A stretch of DNA of 64,000 nt, from the NCBI GenBank assembly GCA_944989445.1, contig CALYLW010000689.1, positions 372,001 to 436,000 on the forward strand, in the 5' to 3' direction. This DNA is from Ampullaceana balthica. Taxonomy: Eukaryota > Mollusca > Gastropoda > Lymnaeidae. The position numbers and the translations under genes were made by a program. The notes under the pieces were generated by a model. The model saw nothing but the letters and a program-made list of their open reading frames with translations. It made no database searches and was not told the origin of the DNA. Positions 36,401 through 49,300 of the stretch are shown here, in pieces. Position 1 is the first letter of the stretch, and every line of letters starts with the position of its first letter.

Positions 36401-39400
36401 ACAGAGCTATGTTATTATAGAGCAATGTTGTTATAGACCAATGTTGTTATAAAGCAATATTGTCACAGAGCTATATTGTTATAGAGCAATGTTGTTAGAG
36501 AGCAATGTTGACGAAAAGCAATATTGTCATAAAGAAATGTCACAGAGCATTGTTGACATATAGCAATGTTGTCATTAAGCTAGCTTGGTATAGAGCAATT
36601 TTCCCATACATGATGAAATGGAAACTTGATTTTGCATGGTTCTTGATTAGAAGCTCTCAAGACAATATGAATCAAAACATCCAAACAAATTAATAAGTGA
36701 AGAAGGTTGTCAGGGGTATGAGAATCACTGTGAGTGAATGGTTGTTGACGGGTATGAACGCATATCACGGGAATAAGGTCTAGGGATGTCTGAGTGAACT
36801 TCTGGTCACACGGGGTGTGACGCCAGGGTCAGTTGAGACCAGTTTGGGGGGTTTTATAAGGGACGAGTTGAGGAGAGTTATTGGAGAGTTGTGTAGTTCG
36901 CACAGTGTTGTGCGGTCAGACCGGTCAGGGCAGACCGGGGAGCTGCAGGGTTGCAGTAACACAGAGAGCTGAGGTTTAATGTCGCCCAGAAGCGGTTAGG
37001 TTCGGACCGAGGGGACTTAAACGCTTTGTGTATTTACGTAGAGCTGTAAGAGGACTTGAGCATGGGCCCAGGATGGTCGAGTCGGACCGAGGGCATGCTC
37101 GAATATTAAGCCATTTGTAGATAGATGTATTTGATGTCTAGGCGGAACCGCCAGTTTATACAATTGTACATAGCAGAATAAACAGTGATTTGTACCCGAA
37201 ATCTTGTGTCATCTCTTGTGTGTATGCAGCGGAGAGCAAGCAATAATCCAACAACGAATGAGACCTTAACATGGGGGCCCGGGCCAACGAAAGAGTCTCA
37301 GGATTGCCAAGCACCGCCAACAACACAAGAATCGACGTGAGAGAAACGACGAAAACACATCAGTGCAGAACCTACTGTACTAGCTAGTACTAAGGGTCGG
37401 TTACATACCGTACAAGTCAAGGGAGAGTCAAGCGTAGGGCGTAGGGCTTACGCCTCGAACCAGAACCAGCAAAACAACGACGTCGGAACCAGCACAGCAA
37501 CGATGTCTGAACCAGCGACGAACACAGGCAGTCAGGGCGTCGACAGACGGTGCCAACTACGAGAGAAGACGATTACAAACTGTACCGGGAGGTCAAGTTG
37601 CAGAACCAACCATCCCGCCCCAGCTACAGTGGGACCCTGAGGAGCCGAGACGACCCACAGCACCACAGTTCAAATCGGGACAAGATCGAGAAGATATTCA
37701 AGGTGGAGAAAAACATTACTAAGTGACAGGGAAACTGCAAAAAGTGTGACTTTGTGAACTTCTTACGAATGGATATTTATTGTGTAATGGGACTTTCATT
37801 GTATATGGATATTATGTCTGAAATATAACCCACAGTAAGTACGTACTTAATTACTTATAAAATAGTGTTAAATTGGGAAAGTGTGCTATAGCAAGATTGA
37901 TCTGTTAGATAATATATATAGATATAGCATACCTGTCATATATAAACGAACAATATAAAAGATAGATAACATAATGGCGGACAACGATAGATGGTGGGTT
38001 AATAAAATTGAGGAAATACGGGCAAAGTGGCATAATGAGGATGAAAAATTACTGAGACAAAACGAAGAGAGACAAAGACAGCGACAGATAAAAGATGAGA
38101 AAAAACGGAGACAATACGAAAAGAGACAAGCAAAAATAGAGACAAAAAGACAGAGAAGGGCTATAGAGGAGACAGAAAACTATGACAGTGAAGTTATTAA
38201 CTGTGAGGAAGAACTCTATGGATTAGCCAGTATATATTGCGAAGATCCATATCTAACGGAAGAGGTTTATAGGGTGGCGGACCCATCAGCTGGCCAGTTT
38301 AAATATTATAGACATGAGAATCCCGAAGAACCGGTCATTATCGTAAGGTATGAAAAGGAAAACATGATCCAGGGTGATCACAAGCCCAGGAGTAAGAAAG
38401 TTACTGAAGTTCATGAGAATTCCCCTAAGAACAAAAGACAATATATAAAGAAATATGAAGAATATGACAAAAAAGAAATGGAAATTAGTTTCCTTAAAAA
38501 CCGTAACGCCGAAGATAAAAAAGAAATAGATTGGTTAAACTTGGAATTGGCAGATAACCTGAGCCTTGTAGACAGGCTAAAAGCCGCATTGTTCAACAAA
38601 GATAAGGAAATAGCGGAACACACAGATACAGTAAATGAATTACAATCAACAGTACGTAGCGTTCAAAACATACTTAAAGAACTAGGAAAAGAAGACGTGG
38701 AACACAAATTAAAAATAGAGAAAACTGAAGCTGAGTCAATTGAAGTAAGAATGAAAATTGCCGAACGAGAAAGTCAGTTGGTTGAAAAAGAGAAATTATT
38801 GGGAAAAGTAAAAAGAGAGCTAAACGACAAAGTGGAGTTATTAGACAAATTAAAGAGTGACCACAAAACAAAAGTAGATGAAAAAGAAGTCGAGCTATTG
38901 AGTTTAAAAATGAAAATAGACTCAATGGAGAGAGATTTTCCCAGATTATTAGAAATACTCAAGGTGAAAGAGGGCATACTAGCAGAGATGGAGATAAATG
39001 TAAACAAGGCAAACCAACATATAACAGAGTTGAAGAAGTCTGGGGTTGAAAAAGATGAAATATTAGAAAAATTACAGAGGGAAATAAAAGAAAAAGAGAG
39101 AAAAAACATAGAAAGGGAGAGAAACCTAATGATTACACACGACAATCTGAGTAAGAGTTTAGCAGACAAAGATGATTTATTAGAAGAATTGAAGAGAGAG
39201 CACAAAATAAAAATGAATGAATCTGAAGTTAAGTCCATGAACATGAAAACGAAAAGTACCGAAATGGATGAAGTGTATTCTAATTTGATAAAAATATTCA
39301 AGGGGAAAGATGAAAAACTAGCAGAGATGGAAATAAACTTAATAATTGCAAACCAAAATATAACAGGGCTGAATAGGACGCTGGATGATAACGACGAACT

Positions 39401-42400
39401 TATGGAAAAATTACAGAGGGAGCTAAAGGAAAGAGAGATAGAAAACAAAAATATTAAAGAAAGACTGACTCAAAAAGAAGAGGTCAATAAGCAGTTAACC
39501 CTAAAGGTAGCACGTAACAAAGAAGACATAACGGAATTATGGCGAATCATAACGGACAAAGAAGAAAAAATGGCTGACTTAAGCCTCAGGTTAACAGGGA
39601 AAGATATGACAGCTATGGTGCAGAGAAGGTGCAAGACACTCCATAGTATTGTTGAAAAACCGTACGAAAATGAGAACAAAGAGTTGATAGAGAAAGAGGA
39701 AATTGTTGACAAAGGTCGCCAAGTGGACATAGAAAAAATTAGTGACCCAGATAGTAAAGATGAGGTGAAGCCCTCAGAAGGAAAAAAAAGTACACAGGAA
39801 TGTAATGCTACTAAGGAGCGAAAAACTGAGTTGACTACAAAGATGGTAGAAAAAAGCAAGCTCACAGAAAAATATGACAATGACATGTGCTCAGCGGGTC
39901 ATAGCTTGGAGTCGGGGGACACAGAATACGGGTGCGACATCCAAACACATAGCACGGTAAACGTGGCACCGTTATGTAGGGACATTGACACAGTACGGTC
40001 AAGACGGGCCGGGAATAGGCAGACCGTGACCGGAAAAAGCTCACAGGACAGGGGTCAGAATCGGCTTAGGGTCAAGTCGCGTTACAGTGACCCACAATCA
40101 GAAAAAGGCTTTGCGGGTACATTACATTGCGGACTGATGTTTTTGTGGATAGTCATACTGAAAACATTAAGTCAGGTGGGGGGAAATTGCCGGTTCGCTG
40201 AGCTGTTAAAAACCACAAAGGTGATCTCGATAGGTCAAATAGAAGTTAAAGGAGGCCAAAGTTATTTTGACACGAGTTGGGAGACTGGTATAGCCATGAG
40301 GGAAATACCGACTAGGCTTGAGTTAGTACACATAAGCCTGTATAATGGGAAACCAGGGTCGTGTTTTGTTTAGGATTGGGGACAAACGGAATATCCCACC
40401 CTCAAATACAATGACAATGGCTATGATTTTTTTTTCTCAATGTGAGGAGATTTTTTTTTGCCTGTGTACATGACTATGATTCTTTTTCAAGATGATGTGT
40501 TTTTTTTTGTTGATAACTATGATAAGAGATAATAAGGTGTTTTTGTTAGAACTTGCGGGGTCCAGGTGACCTCGTGTCATTTTTTTTATAACATGTATTG
40601 ATGTGTCCTGGGTACCAGTACTATACTGGGTATTGATGACGTATTTTGAGTGTCATGGCCATTGGGGTAATGATATAAGAAATGTTTCGCCCTGGAGATA
40701 TCAGGACATTCTTGATTTTAAGGATATGTATTGTTGATATGTCCTGCTGAAAATAATGTTGGTGATTTTGATGATGAAATGAATTGTATTAATGAATTAT
40801 GAATATGCTTTAAGTTTTTTTTGATGAGTATCATATTATGTGTATGATGATACGGATAAAAGGGGTCCCGCTGTGGGGACGTGATATGATGATGAAGATG
40901 CTTTGAGAATTTTTGTGATGATATTATGATGAATTATGTTGATTACGACTACTATATGCACATGATTGTTATATAATTGATTGTAATGGGTTAAATACAA
41001 TCAGGCTGAAATGTTTATAGTTTGGATAAGTAGTTATCCCTATAACATTATCTCATGCTGGAGCTAATCCTGGAATAAATATCTTAAGGCATTTATATGA
41101 GGAACCAGTAGAGTCAGTTGGTAAATATAAAACAATCTAGCGTAAAAATGGTCAATTGTTGGGTAATGAATATGTTGTAGTGCTATGACCAGGAGGATGT
41201 CGAAGGTTGTTCTATGAGATTAAAGATAATGATAACGTACGAGTAGTAGGTTGGTGAAGTCAGACCTGTATGGCATGGGAGATAGGCTCCCTCTGTTATA
41301 TAATTAACTACGTCCTGTGCGGCAGGAGTGATGGGCAGTTTTTGTTTATCAATTAACCAAGTTCCTGTGTGGCAGGAGCGATGGGCTGTATTTATATACA
41401 TAGATTTAGAATTGTGCCTATGGAGGGATAAGAGAGCTTAATAACACAGGTGTTATTAAAAGTAATTAAGTGAACAGTGACTGTTCCGTTTAGGTCCCGT
41501 GATGTGGACAGAGCTAGTTGTAATTAATGACATATTTAACATGTTTTTGTGTGGGGCTGTAACAGTCCAATTTTTAAAGATTACTTTAGAATATTATGTA
41601 AAGATGTAACCATGATATGTATTGATGACAATGTGCCCACGATATGGGTGAGCACGATGAATTATGGGGACTGTTATAAATTTTCGTGATTTCAGGATGT
41701 GTTGTGAGTGGGGTGTGAAAGGACAGTGATTCCATACCCTGGCTTTTGGTGTTTTTTTTGGGTTTATGGATGTTGTAAATAGAAGATTCTACACGGTAGT
41801 AGAATCTAAGGGAAGAGGGGGGACATGTCAGGGGTATGAGAATCACTGTGAGTGAATGGTTGTTGACGGGTATGAACGCATATCACGGGAATAAGGTCTA
41901 GTGATGTCTGAGTGAACTTCTGGTCACACGGGGTGTGACGCCAGGGTCAGTTGAGACCAGTTTGGGGGGTTTTATAAGGGACGAGTTGAGGAGAGTTATT
42001 GGAGAGTTGTGTAGTTCGCACAGTGTTGTGCGGTCAGACCGGTCAGGGCAGACCGGGGAGCTGCAGGGTTGCAGTAACACAGAGAGCTGAGGTTTAATGT
42101 CGCCCAGAAGCGGTTAGGTTCGGACCGAGGGGACTTAAACGCTTTGTGTATTTACGTAGAGCTGTAAGAGGACTTGAGCATGGGCCCAGGATGGTCGAGT
42201 CGGACCGAGGGCATGCTCGAATATTAAGCCATTTGTAGATAGATGTATTTGATGTCTAGGCGGAACCGCCAGTTTATACAATTGTACATAGCAGAATAAA
42301 CAGTGATTTGTACCCGAAATCTTGTGTCATCTCTTGTGTGTATGCAGCGGAGAGCAAGCAATAATCCAACAACGAATGAGACCTTAACAAAGGTCACATT

Positions 42401-45400
42401 TTTTTTTGTGAAGTCACATGTTCACCTTTGATCCCATTATTAAATGTGTAAGCCATTCACATAATTGACAAGGTTCCGGTCTGTTTTTAAAATGTGTTCA
42501 TTCCTACCTTGACTGGTAAAACATCATCCTTGTACTCAAGGTTAACAACCACAACATTAACAGATGGCAGGGCGGACAGGTCATCTCTCAGTTCTTTCAT
42601 GGATGTTGGAAGAATGGCAGCCAAGTCTGAAATTGTCATTTATTTATGCCCTTGATTTTCAAATCTATTAAAATAAAATAAAACACATCGATTTGTTCAC
42701 CACTTCATGTCCTGAATATAAAAAAACATTTAAAAAAAAAGATCAGTTTGTTCCTATTTGTTTTCACTGACACAATCTCAACAACAAAATAAATCTGTTT
42801 CCTGCTGTCTATCTAAAATAATGGGGGTGAGACTGCAACCAGGCTTTTAAATTAGTAAATGTATAACATATAAACAGGGTATTAGTTATCCTAACAAAGG
42901 CTAACTAATACCCTGTTTATATGTTATACATTTACTGTCTATATAAAATAAGTTTGAATGCCAAGAAATGAATAAAACCAAAGTGTCCCTGACCTTTGCT
43001 ATAAATGGCAGACACCACAAGGTCAGCTTCTATGGCATCTGACACTGAAATGACCTGCAAAAAAAAAGTGTAAGCAAAGAAACCAATTTAGCATATGAAC
43101 CTTTTGTCGCTTTGATGTTTTGTTTGTCAAATTTTGCCTCTTCTTTTATGGTTTTTTTTGTGGTCAAATTTTGCCTCAAACTTGTTTCAGCCAAACATGA
43201 CCATAAACAACAGACCATTTTCTATGTTGCAAAGTGATGATAAAATACATTAAGAATTAATCAAAGATCAAATGAGAAAACCTGCCTACTATTTATTAAG
43301 AGAAATCTCCCATATTTCTAAGATTATTGCTATTGAATCATGTAATCAGCCAGGTAATGACTTACTGTTGCTTTCCCGTTGGGGCTACTTTTGATGCTGG
43401 TCACCTTGGTGTTTGTTCTAATTTCTCCCCCTTTGGTGTTTCTGACAGCTTTTGCCATGGCATCGGTCAGCTGTTGGAGCCCATAAGTTAATGACCATGA
43501 GGCCCATTTATCTTCTTCTGCCCGCCTTGTTAAGCCAGACGTTGTAACTTTCGGACCTGAATTGTTTAGGAAGACTGGTGACAGTGAGATAAGGTGTTTT
43601 GGGTGAAGTTAACTTAACACATTTATCCAACAACTGTGGAAGCATAGTGTTAGTGAAGTAACATTATGAAAGCCCATTCAACAGTATGATCAAGCATTTC
43701 CACTGAAACTTGGTTCTTCCTATTTAAACTCATAGGTCAATTTTTAGGTAAATGCTGATGAAAGTGAATCACCCTTTGATCCAAAAATAGCCCCTGCAAG
43801 TAAGGAGCCATGTTTTTGTTCCATTTCGTGCAGGGGAGGTAAGCAAGCTGCTACACTCAAATATCTGCAGTCTCCGGCGAAAATTCCACGGCACATGGCA
43901 TCAATGGCAATGTCAGCAACCTTGGAGGGTAAACAGAAAAAAAACCACCCTTTTACCAACATCTTTTACAATTTGTTAAAAATCTTGAAAGGTATAAACA
44001 TTTATTAGGGGACAGCCGAATATTCGGAATGCCGGATATCCGGACGAAATATCGCAATTTTCGCCACTATCCGGATTCGGCAAATACTTATGGCAGATCC
44101 GGATGGTATCCGGATATTAATGAAGTAAAGAACTTTTGAATTCAAATTAAATTAATTATTAAGACGTTTATAAACAAATATATAAAAAGTAAAAAACAAT
44201 AACCAGAAATCCGTACATTTAACAAGAATGGATAGTGAGAGAGCATTCAGCACAGCGGGTAAGATACATAATGATACGCGTTCTCGTTTTTCGCCGAACA
44301 AACTTGGGATGTTATTGTTCTTGAAAAATAATTTGGTTATGACAAGTACTTTATTTTTCAAAACTTAACAATTGAAGAAACAAACTTCAAACTTAAAGGT
44401 AACAAGTATGTTACAACTTACTAGTAACTACTAATTAGTAACTATTTTATTTACTCATGTCATTTAATTATGTTCATTGTTATAGCTGATATATTAGTTT
44501 TATATTTTAAAAAATAATACTTTAATGCTAAAAAATAATTTTAATTTGTAATTATTAGTTTATACTATAACCTTTATAGTTAAACAGGAGCCTTGGAAAC
44601 TGGGACAGGATGAGTGTTGGCTTTTGTTTTTAACTTCTTTGTCATTGACTAGTACGCTTACAGTAGTCAATTATTCAATACTTTCAATTCAGTATTTACA
44701 TTTAAAAATTTTACTTATATGATGTAAGTTATATCATTGTTCTAATTTTTTATTCTTTGTTTTTTTTTCTTCAATTGAACTTTTAATGACAGTAGCAATT
44801 GTGATTTTATTTGCGAACTTAGAAATAAAAATGTTGCTTGTCTCACGTGTTATATCTTATTCCGCCATATAATTTTAAAACTCTAGTCACTAGTCTATTG
44901 TGAATATTATAATTATACAAAATAAGTTAAGTAAAAATTTAAGTTATACATTAAATTATTAATATAGAACAAAATTAAACAAATTAACAAGCGTTGATTT
45001 GAAATCATTCAAATCCATGCAAAATATAGTAAAACAATCAATTTCAGTACGAGAGGAAAATATTAAGTTAAAAGGTTACAAGTATAGATATTACTTTACT
45101 ACGTAAGATAACAAACTAAGTTAACTAACAAAATATTAAACATGAATCGTCTGAATAAAAGAACAGTTTTTATTATGGCTCTAGACCACGACTTCTTCTA
45201 CACCACACTACACACTCAGTACAACAGTGTTCGCTTGGTACATACTACAAAGTTCATTGAACTTCGTTCAAGTTCATTCATTCAATTCATTGTAAAATGT
45301 TTATCGTTGACGTTGACAGTGTAACAAACCGACATTTTAGATAGCAGCTACTATCCATTTGTTGGATAATAAATATTTTAAATACTAGATATAAAATAGT

Positions 45401-46314
45401 AAAGTACACTCTTTTAGCTCTTACACTTAAATGTGGAGATATCCGGATCCGGAAGCTGGATTCGGCAAATATTAGGGCCAAACTATCCGGATCCGGCAAA
45501 TATTAAAAAACCCCATCAGGCTGTTCCCTAAAATTTATCATTGTTTTTTTTAAAGAATATCTGGAGCAATTCCTCTGTGTATTTATCAACATAAAAAATT
45601 AAGTAAAACTGTTTCATGAGGACTATCAACAATCTAAGCATTGATAAATTTATTGAAATGTTATTGTCCCTACACATTGTGTAATATAAACTACATGGTA
45701 ACAGAGTTACGCCATGCAAGGAAACTAGGAAAGTGATTTATTAAATTAATAAATGAAAGTCTTGATCAAGTGAATTATGATTGTTGAGGATACAAAAGCT
45801 AAAAAAATTTAAAACTATGGTGTATTAACTGAATGTAATTTCTTTAAAAAATTGACCAATTATTTGATATTTTAAAGGATAAGGTTTGTTATCCTTGAAT
45901 TGTTAGCATATACGGTACATGTTCTGCTTCAACTTTACTCAAATCTATGCTTTCTCGTTTGAATTATAACTGCATGGAATGACAGCAGTGGCCCCATAAA
46001 CAGCAGGCTAATACAATGATGTAGAAGCATCGTGGTCCATCAGGCAATAAGATATCTTGGGCCTGATAAAATTTTACCCTGGGCTTGATGTGCTGGACAG
46101 TATCAGGGGTGCCACTCACTGGGAACTGTGAACCCTGGAATCCCTTTTTAAAAATTTCTTGATTCCTGAAGCTTATTTTATACATTTTTCAAAACCCTGA
46201 AAATGTTAATGTAACAAAGTGCCATTGTAATTTTGATTTTCCAACCACTTAAATCCATAGTCCCCTATGTTTAAGAATTTCACATTCACAAAATTATTTT
46301 GAGAAACTTTATAT

Positions 46315-46391
<77 letters not shown>

Positions 46392-49300
46392 AAACTATAT
46401 AATTTGCAATTGTCACGCAAGTCAGTCTGTCCTGACACTACTAATTTTAGAAAGCATGGAAAACCAAATTACTGCACCAATGCACCAAAAGGTGTGCAAA
46501 TTAAAGATGAGCTGTAAATAATATTATATGACTCATTGATTTAGCTCGTATTTTCAATTTTAGAAAAGTGAACATTGTAAAAAGAGAATTAGATGGTGGT
46601 TAATTATAAAATAAAAAAATAAACGGGTCGCCGTAGGCGCCCTGCAACCCCTATTATAAAATACTTTGTGTACATTTCAGAAAGTTTAATATTTCGTATT
46701 TATCAAACAAGGACAAGTTAGTTGGGCTTTTGAAAAAGGTCGGTGCCGTAGGCGCTCTTTAAAAAAGTGCATTTTTTATAAAATAAATAGATTTCAGCTA
46801 AAAACTTCCGTCATTTTTGACGGGTGTACGCTAGTATATATATAGACAATAAATACAATACAAAAAAACGTGTCTATTTAGAGTATTTATAATATGGAAT
46901 TCCCTTACGATAACTTACATTTGTATGCAATATTATTATTATATGATAATTATATAAATTACAATTATTTTGAAATTTTTATTTTTTTATTTGAAGTCAT
47001 TTTTATGGGCTTATTTTGTTCAGGCATTTTGAAATTACATCAATATATTTATTGTTCATCCAAACCCACATATCTGATGTAATCCATGACAAAATTAAAT
47101 TATTTTTTTAGAAAACTGCGACGTGAAGCACAAAATTCCAAATCATACAGAGTGCGATCCATTCAAAAGTTTCCATGTACATTTTCAATATGCGCATAAT
47201 GTTGCGCGAACGTGCGACGACGAGATGCTTGCAAACGGAAGGGAGAGGAGAGGTCACAGTATCCGTTCTATTTATAACGCGCCCGCATTCACTGAATAAG
47301 CTTTCGTAGGTTCCGACGTCTTCTAAACCCAGAAGCCAAATTTGAAAACTAAACTCACAAATCCTGAGAATCCGGGTAAAGCGAAATAAAGACCTCTCGA
47401 ATCCGGAAATATCAAAATAAAAAACCCGGGAATCCGGAAAATAAAAATTATTTAGCTTCACGAATCCGGAATTCCATGATAAACCGGAAAAGTGGCACCC
47501 CTGGACAGTATCAATAAATATTGCACCATAAGACAATATCACTAGCTACTGTACCACTAAACAGTCACTAAAAAGTAATACTAACTATTGTGTCACTAAA
47601 AAGTAATACTAACTATTGTGTCACTAAAAAGTAATACTAACTATTGTACCTCTTGACCTAATCTCCTCCTAACAAAACTGTGTATTGTCTCATCTGGTTC
47701 CTTACTACGAAATCGAAAAGGTTCAGCAGCCAGTGAAGAAATCAAAGGTTTGGAAAATGGGGGCAATTTCCTGAATATACTCAATACACCTGAAATGTAA
47801 CACATTCAAAATTTCAGAATTACAGAAAGAAATTAACTTCTGAGACATTTGAGATGGGGTGAAGAAAGTTAAGAGATACACAATTTGAACAAGATTAGTT
47901 TATGTTTAGGCTTGGAAATAAAATATGAAACTTAAGAGGACATTTTGGCAAGTTACCATCTTCAGCAGATAATACAAAACAAAAATAACCTCTTAATCGT
48001 CACTTAAGCTAAACATCCTATAAAGATGCTCTCTTTGTTTTCATCTTTTAAGACTAAACAAATCTGGTTTCATTAATTATGCATTGTATGTTATTTGCCA
48101 TGAAGGAGCTGCCACTGGATTTTTAATCTTTTATTTCATTTTCAGGAATAGGTAGGTGAAGACAATTACATTACAAAAGCAACAACAACAAAAAATCAAA
48201 TAATAATAATAATAAAAAATAATTTTAAAAAAATAATAAATAAACTATAAGCTAAATTTACATAATATAATGTTGTAATAGTGAAAAAGCATTTACCGAA
48301 ATAAACATTTTTTATAAGTCAAAAATAATAAAACAACTTCTTTATAAAACTATTAGAGAATAACAAGTGTTGACTGAGAGTTACACTACATGTGCCCACA
48401 TGAAGGCAGACTTCCTGGCATGTGGGTTTCTGGGAGTTTCAGAACTGATTTAATAGTGTCAGCCTAATCTAAAAGATCTCTAGCCAAATTTAAATTAGCA
48501 AAGGCAAACCAAGTTCAAACAAAATTATACTCACAGCTCCTTCACTGAGCTTGAAAACAAGCAACAAAATCATTTTATAATTTTTTTTAAGCATTAAGGA
48601 AACAATGTAAAAAAGAATTTGGCTTACTGCTTGGCAGCGCACACAGTTTTCCTTGGACATACAAGTATCTATTCTTTGCTGCAGCATCAGATCGAAAAAT
48701 CGGCAAAACATATCTTGAAAGTCCCAACTCATCTGCCTGTTGTGTTTGTTATGAGATTCTTAGTTATTTTTTAGTTGTGAAATATTAGTTATATGGGTAA
48801 GTAAATGCTGCTATACTCTATGGCATATATTAAGAAAAAAAACTTATAAACCCTTCTTTTTTTTTAAATTTAGAGAACAGGAAAAATGGTATTTGATAGA
48901 AAATTATAGTTTTGTCAACAGCAATCAAACAATTTTGTTAGAAATTTGAAAATTTTCAAAAAATGTCTAAATTCGTTAACCATCACTACCTAGAGACCAA
49001 AGAAAGATTTTAAAATTAAATTTTAGATTCAAATATGGACATAATTTTTTCAATACAGATTCTTTTTACCAGTTGCAGCGTGTTTCTGCCCTGCTCCCCA
49101 ACTGGCCGTAAACTTCTTGGACCAAGTTCAAAAATTCCTCCGTCTGGATGAATGGTAGTGTTTACCCAGCCACCAACTCGGCTGGAACTCTCCAGCAATA
49201 TAACCTTAACAAAACAGGCAAAGAAATGGTTAACAATGAAAAAGTATGATTTAAAACAAGTTATTTTAATTTAAAAGTATGTATAGTCCAAAAGTTTTAT

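Larger units (their letters stand above)
36708..42389 (+). mobile_element. Complete non-autonomous LTR retrotransposon with a coiled-coil ORF
   Basis: Two 564-bp direct repeats (36708-37271 and 41826-42389) begin TGTCAGG and end CTTAACA. They are flanked by a perfect 5-bp duplication AAGGT (36703-36707, 42390-42394). Only one difference was found by eye between the LTRs (GGG/GTG about 75 bases in), so insertion is recent. A PBS-like TGG start follows the left LTR and a polypurine tract precedes the right one. The 4554-bp interior has no frame resembling protease, reverse transcriptase, RNase H or integrase; its one long frame encodes a 799-residue coiled-coil protein. This fits a LARD/TR-GAG type element mobilised in trans. 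It lies in PPOX intron 8, opposite in strand. Confidence 0.93.
46104..47503. mobile_element. hAT-type element with perfect 8-bp target duplication
   Basis: The ends CAGGGGTGCCACT and AGTGGCACCCCTG are inverted, and GACAGTAT flanks both sides (46096-46103, 47504-47511). The inner ends carry repeated AATCCGGAA/CCTGAA motifs. It contains a (TA)n tract and a Helitron-like insert, so it is nested. No transposase frame. It lies in PPOX intron 4. Confidence 0.88.

Noticed and set aside
34597..36590. Regularly spaced repeats suggesting a CRISPR array
   Set aside because: Units are contiguous with no unique spacers, in introns of an animal gene.
37974..40373. The coiled-coil ORF as an ordinary host gene in a PPOX intron
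   Set aside because: It is uninterrupted, bounded by matching LTRs with a target duplication, PBS-like site and polypurine tract, so it belongs to the mobile element.
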